In this document: in pieces, positions 4,530-6,734 of the stretch
Position numbering within the stretch: the stretch's first letter is position 1
How the letters are laid out: the number at the start of each line of letters is the position of its first letter
Source: Streptosporangiaceae bacterium
GTDB lineage: Bacteria; Actinomycetota; Actinomycetes; Streptosporangiales; Streptosporangiaceae
Length of the DNA stretch: 6,734 bases
NCBI GenBank assembly: GCA_030039095.1
Contig: JASHQP010000161.1
Coordinates: forward strand, 1-6,734
Direction: 5' to 3'
Notes under the pieces: generated by a model
What the model was told of the DNA's origin: nothing
Seen by the model: only the letters and a program-made list of their open reading frames with translations
Databases searched by the model: none
Made by a program: the position numbers and the translations under genes

Positions 4530-6254
4530 ATGACGAACTTCGTGCGGGCCGTATCCACGGCGGACATCCCGGAGGGGCACGGCAAGCTCTGGCGTCACGG
4601 CGACAAGCGGATCGCGCTGTTCCGCACCACCGCGGGCGTGTACGCGGCGGACAACCGGTGCCCGCACCAGGGGTACGCGCTGAAGGACGGGGACATCCGC
4701 GGGGACGTGCTGACCTGCGCGTGGCACAACTGGAAGTTCCGGCTGAGCGACGGCACGTGCGTGTTCGGCGGGGAGAACATCCGGACGTATCCCGTCTCGG
4801 TTCGTGACGGGTGGGTGTACGTGGACACCACCGACCCCGCCCCGGAAGAGATCGCACCGGAGTTGTTCGCGAGCCTGCTCGACGCCATGGGTGACGTGGA
4901 TACCGGCCGCCTCGCCCGGGACACGATGCGCCTGCGCGCGATCGGCACGCCGCTGGCCGAGGTGGTGCGCGCTGGCGTGACGTATGGCGCCACCCGCGCC
5001 GAGTACGGCTGGAATCACTCCCTCGCGACGCTCGCCGACTGCCTGACGATGGCGGCCGCGTTCGAGGGACCGCTGGGCGCGCTGCCCGTGATCCAGGGCC
5101 TGTCCACGGTGAGCCGCACCGAGGTGCGCCGGCCGCCCCGGCCGCAGCCCGAGCCGCTGGATGTCGTCGCGTCGTACGGCTCGGTGGCGGACGGCCTGGC
5201 CGCGTTTCCTGCTCTCGTCGACGCCGAGCAGGGCGAGGAAGCCGAGGCACTGCTGCGCGGCCTGCTCGCCGCCGGGGCCTCGCCGGCGCAGATACGGCAT
5301 GCGTTCCTCAGCGCGATCACCGACCACTTCCTCGGGTACGGCCACCCGATGATCTATTGCCAGAAGGCGTTCGACCTGCTCGACCGCATCGGCTGGTCGC
5401 AGGCGGACACGGTGCTGGCGCCGCTGGTGCCGGCGATCACCTGGTCCACACGGTACGACCGGCTCCCGTACATGCGCCGCTTCCTGGGGGCCTGGCGGGC
5501 GGTGGAAGGCGATGGGGCCGTCCCGGATCACGACGCCGCTCCCGATCCAGGACTCTCCGGCCTGCGGCGGGTGCTGCTGGACGGCAGGCCGGAGGATGCG
5601 GTCGCCGCGGTCACCGGAGCTGTGCGCGGTGGCGTGGCGGTGCCGCACATCATCGATGCGATCGCGTCTGTCGCGGCGGCCCGGCTCGGCCGGTTCGACA
5701 TCGCCTCCGACACCGACGACTCGAGGGACGCCGGGTGGCTGGACGTCACCCACACGCTGACGTACACGAACGCGCTGCGCTGGGCGTGGAAGGTGGACCC
5801 GGGCCCGCTGGTGCTGCGCGGGGTGTTCCACGCGGCCTGGTTCGTCCAGTGGACGTCGAAGTTCGACGCGAAGGGGGAACCGGCCCCGGCGTCGCCGTTC
5901 CCGGGATCGGACGCGGATGCGGTGCTGGCCGCGATCAGGAGCCGCGACCCGGATCAGGCGGTGGCGCTGGTCAAGGGCTACGACGGCCCGGTGGCGCCGC
6001 TGGAGACCGCGCTGACTCAGGCCGCCGCCGAGGACAATTCGACAGCGTCGATCATGGTCGCGCACGCGGTGAAGACCACCACCGCCGCGATCGCCGAGTC
6101 CCGCGCCGGCGGGGCCGGAGCGGCCGGGCGAGCTCCGCTGGCCGCGGCCGCCAGGTTTCTCGCCGCGCCCAAACGCGAGCGCTTCGTCTACCAGGCAACC
6201 CTCGAGGCGATTGACTTCATCCAGGGCCGCGCGAAGGGCGACGCCGAGATCTAG
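4530..6254 (+). CDS. Rieske [2Fe-2S] domain fused to a large helical-repeat domain
   Basis: This is a 574-aa protein with no signal peptide or membrane span. Residues 1-105 form a Rieske ferredoxin domain: RCPHQG (43-48) and CAWHNWKF (63-70) provide Cys44, His46, Cys63 and His66, the full CxH-x16-CxxH cluster ligand set, followed by YPVSVRDGWVYVD. Residues 110-574 are alpha-helical and seem to contain four degenerate units starting near 125, 236, 354 and 474. Each has two helices, with His163, Tyr276, His408 and His512 at the matching place. Other notable residues are His257, His266 and His272 (DHFLGYGHPMIY) and His434. A resemblance to questin-oxidase-like proteins (DUF4243/PF14027) is possible from the THTLTYTNAL and HAAWF segments, but I am not sure. 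The Rieske part would pass electrons to chemistry in the helical part; the substrate is unknown. Start 4530 is preferred over an in-frame ATG at 4494 because the Rieske fold begins at MTNFVRAV and a -10 box precedes it. Confidence 0.85.
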   Translation: MTNFVRAVSTADIPEGHGKLWRHGDKRIALFRTTAGVYAADNRCPHQGYALKDGDIRGDVLTCAWHNWKFRLSDGTCVFGGENIRTYPVSVRDGWVYVDTTDPAPEEIAPELFASLLDAMGDVDTGRLARDTMRLRAIGTPLAEVVRAGVTYGATRAEYGWNHSLATLADCLTMAAAFEGPLGALPVIQGLSTVSRTEVRRPPRPQPEPLDVVASYGSVADGLAAFPALVDAEQGEEAEALLRGLLAAGASPAQIRHAFLSAITDHFLGYGHPMIYCQKAFDLLDRIGWSQADTVLAPLVPAITWSTRYDRLPYMRRFLGAWRAVEGDGAVPDHDAAPDPGLSGLRRVLLDGRPEDAVAAVTGAVRGGVAVPHIIDAIASVAAARLGRFDIASDTDDSRDAGWLDVTHTLTYTNALRWAWKVDPGPLVLRGVFHAAWFVQWTSKFDAKGEPAPASPFPGSDADAVLAAIRSRDPDQAVALVKGYDGPVAPLETALTQAAAEDNSTASIMVAHAVKTTTAAIAESRAGGAGAAGRAPLAAAARFLAAPKRERFVYQATLEAIDFIQGRAKGDAEI

Positions 6255-6279
6255 TCGCGGTGCCGCTGGGGATCTGCAG

Positions 6280-6302
6280 CGCGCTACTCCGCGCGGAGCG
6301 CG
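6280..6302. terminator. Candidate bidirectional terminator between convergent genes
   Basis: CGCGCT (6280-6285) pairs with AGCGCG (6297-6302) across an 11-nt loop. An overlapping 12-bp perfect palindrome, CTCCGCGCGGAG (6287-6298), offers an alternative fold. It lies 26 nt after the Rieske stop and overlaps the stop codon of the facing minus-strand gene, so it could serve both. There are no T-tracts, so the call is tentative. Confidence 0.35.
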
Positions 6303-6734
6303 GCCGCGGTGCGGGTACCGGCCGCCCAGCCCGCCGGGGCCAGCGCGCCGATCACCGCGATGGCCAGGCCCGCCAGGGCGAGCAAGGCCAGTTCCGCCGG
6401 GTGGTAGACGTTGAGGAACGCGGCCGGGATGCCGGTCCGGGCAAGCAGGTTGCCCCCTGCCACGCCGGCGAGACAGCCGATCAGCGCCGGGGCCGCCACC
6501 TGCAGCACGTACGCCGCGACCACCTGCGCCGGGGAGAACCCAATCGACTTCAGCACGCCGATCCGCTGTGTGCCCGCCACCACCGCGCCGCTGACCACGT
6601 TGGCCACGATCAGCACCGACATCACGAGCCCGATCAGGCCGAACGCGACGATGAACGGCACCCATGGCGCGATACCGCTGGCGGCCTGCAGCCTGGCGGT
6701 CAGGTAGGACTGCGCGCCGGCCAGGTCGCCGCGC
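6284..6734 (-). CDS. FtsX/MacB-type ABC permease, C-terminal part (5' end outside window)
   Basis: The minus-strand frame enters from the right edge and ends at TAG (6286-6284). The 149 visible residues are the C-terminal FtsX domain. A first membrane segment (about 27-53, FIVAFGLIGLVMSVLIVANV) is followed by the cytoplasmic motif QRIGVLKSIGFSPAQVV (56-72), which matches the 'R.IG.L.A.G.S..Q' loop of FtsX/LolC/MacB permeases. Two more segments follow (about 72-96 and 113-135), then the usual end ALRAE. Such permeases work with a separate LolD/MacB-like ATPase, often encoded upstream, here outside the window. A GTG at 6661-6659 could be misread as the start, but the frame stays open to the edge and would remove the usual N-terminal membrane segment and periplasmic domain. 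It is convergent with the Rieske gene, with 29 nt between the stops. Known relatives export lipids, lipoproteins or antibiotics; the substrate here is unknown. Confidence 0.9.
   Translation of the reverse strand, partial: RGDLAGAQSYLTARLQAASGIAPWVPFIVAFGLIGLVMSVLIVANVVSGAVVAGTQRIGVLKSIGFSPAQVVAAYVLQVAAPALIGCLAGVAGGNLLARTGIPAAFLNVYHPAELALLALAGLAIAVIGALAPAGWAAGTRTAAALRAE

Noticed and set aside
3440..4807. Plus-strand frame of about 455 codons across the permease and Rieske genes
   Set aside because: Arg/Gly/Ala-rich shadow frame; the permease and Rieske motifs lie in other frames and occupy the same bases.
5277..5365. Rieske-oxygenase mononuclear iron site in the DHFLGYGH region
   Set aside because: The spacing (His266-x5-His272 after Asp265) does not fit the D/N-x2-H-x4-H motif and the surroundings do not look like the alpha-subunit catalytic fold.
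4272..6665. Very long open frame on the minus strand (about 797 codons)
   Set aside because: It is a mirror of the permease end, the Rieske gene and part of the FtsX gene. Its protein is Arg/Gly/Pro/Ala-rich with no domain, while the overlapped frames carry clear motifs.
1..6734. Mobile elements, CRISPR arrays, tRNA/rRNA genes, riboswitches, attachment sites
   Set aside because: No transposase or integrase motif, spaced repeat array, cloverleaf or known riboswitch core was recognised on either strand.

Overview
The window is very GC-rich DNA with strong G/C preference at third codon positions, tightly packed genes, 4-nt stop/start overlaps and TANNNT-type -10 elements. All of this fits a high-GC actinobacterium (Actinomycetota). 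The genus cannot be read from the sequence. No rRNA, tRNA, CRISPR array, transposase or phage gene was seen.

Layout, left to right. (1) 3-164: probable C-terminal end of an unidentified plus-strand gene, followed 7 nt later by a 104-aa protein (172-486) with a Cys-Cys motif, of a type I recall beside actinobacterial MerR/metal genes. A hairpin follows its stop. (2) A 240-bp spacer with two adjacent palindromes leads into a secreted SGNH/GDSL-type lipase/esterase, probably a lipoprotein (727-1605), also followed by a hairpin. (3) The 367-bp gap 1606-1972 is not empty. It holds a frameshifted remnant of a YVTN/YncE-type beta-propeller gene (about 1649-1917), then a clear promoter. (4) 1973-4448 is a three-gene operon: a YtrA-type GntR regulator, an ABC ATPase and an ABC-2 type permease. 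Each gene overlaps the next by 4 nt. The regulator has TTGACA-N16-TATCCT ending 6 nt before its ATG, so the mRNA is probably leaderless. (5) 4530-6254 encodes a 574-aa protein with an N-terminal Rieske [2Fe-2S] domain joined to a long helical domain that appears to contain four degenerate repeats with His or Tyr at a matching position. It is also probably leaderless. (6) On the minus strand, convergent with it, is the C-terminal part of an FtsX/MacB-type permease that runs off the right edge.

How the parts work together: only 1973-4448 is clearly one functional unit, a self-regulated ABC exporter of unknown substrate. The flanking genes look like independent units. The least ordinary items are the Rieske/helical-repeat fusion, the decayed propeller gene, and the recurring TANNNT-N6-start geometry at three places.
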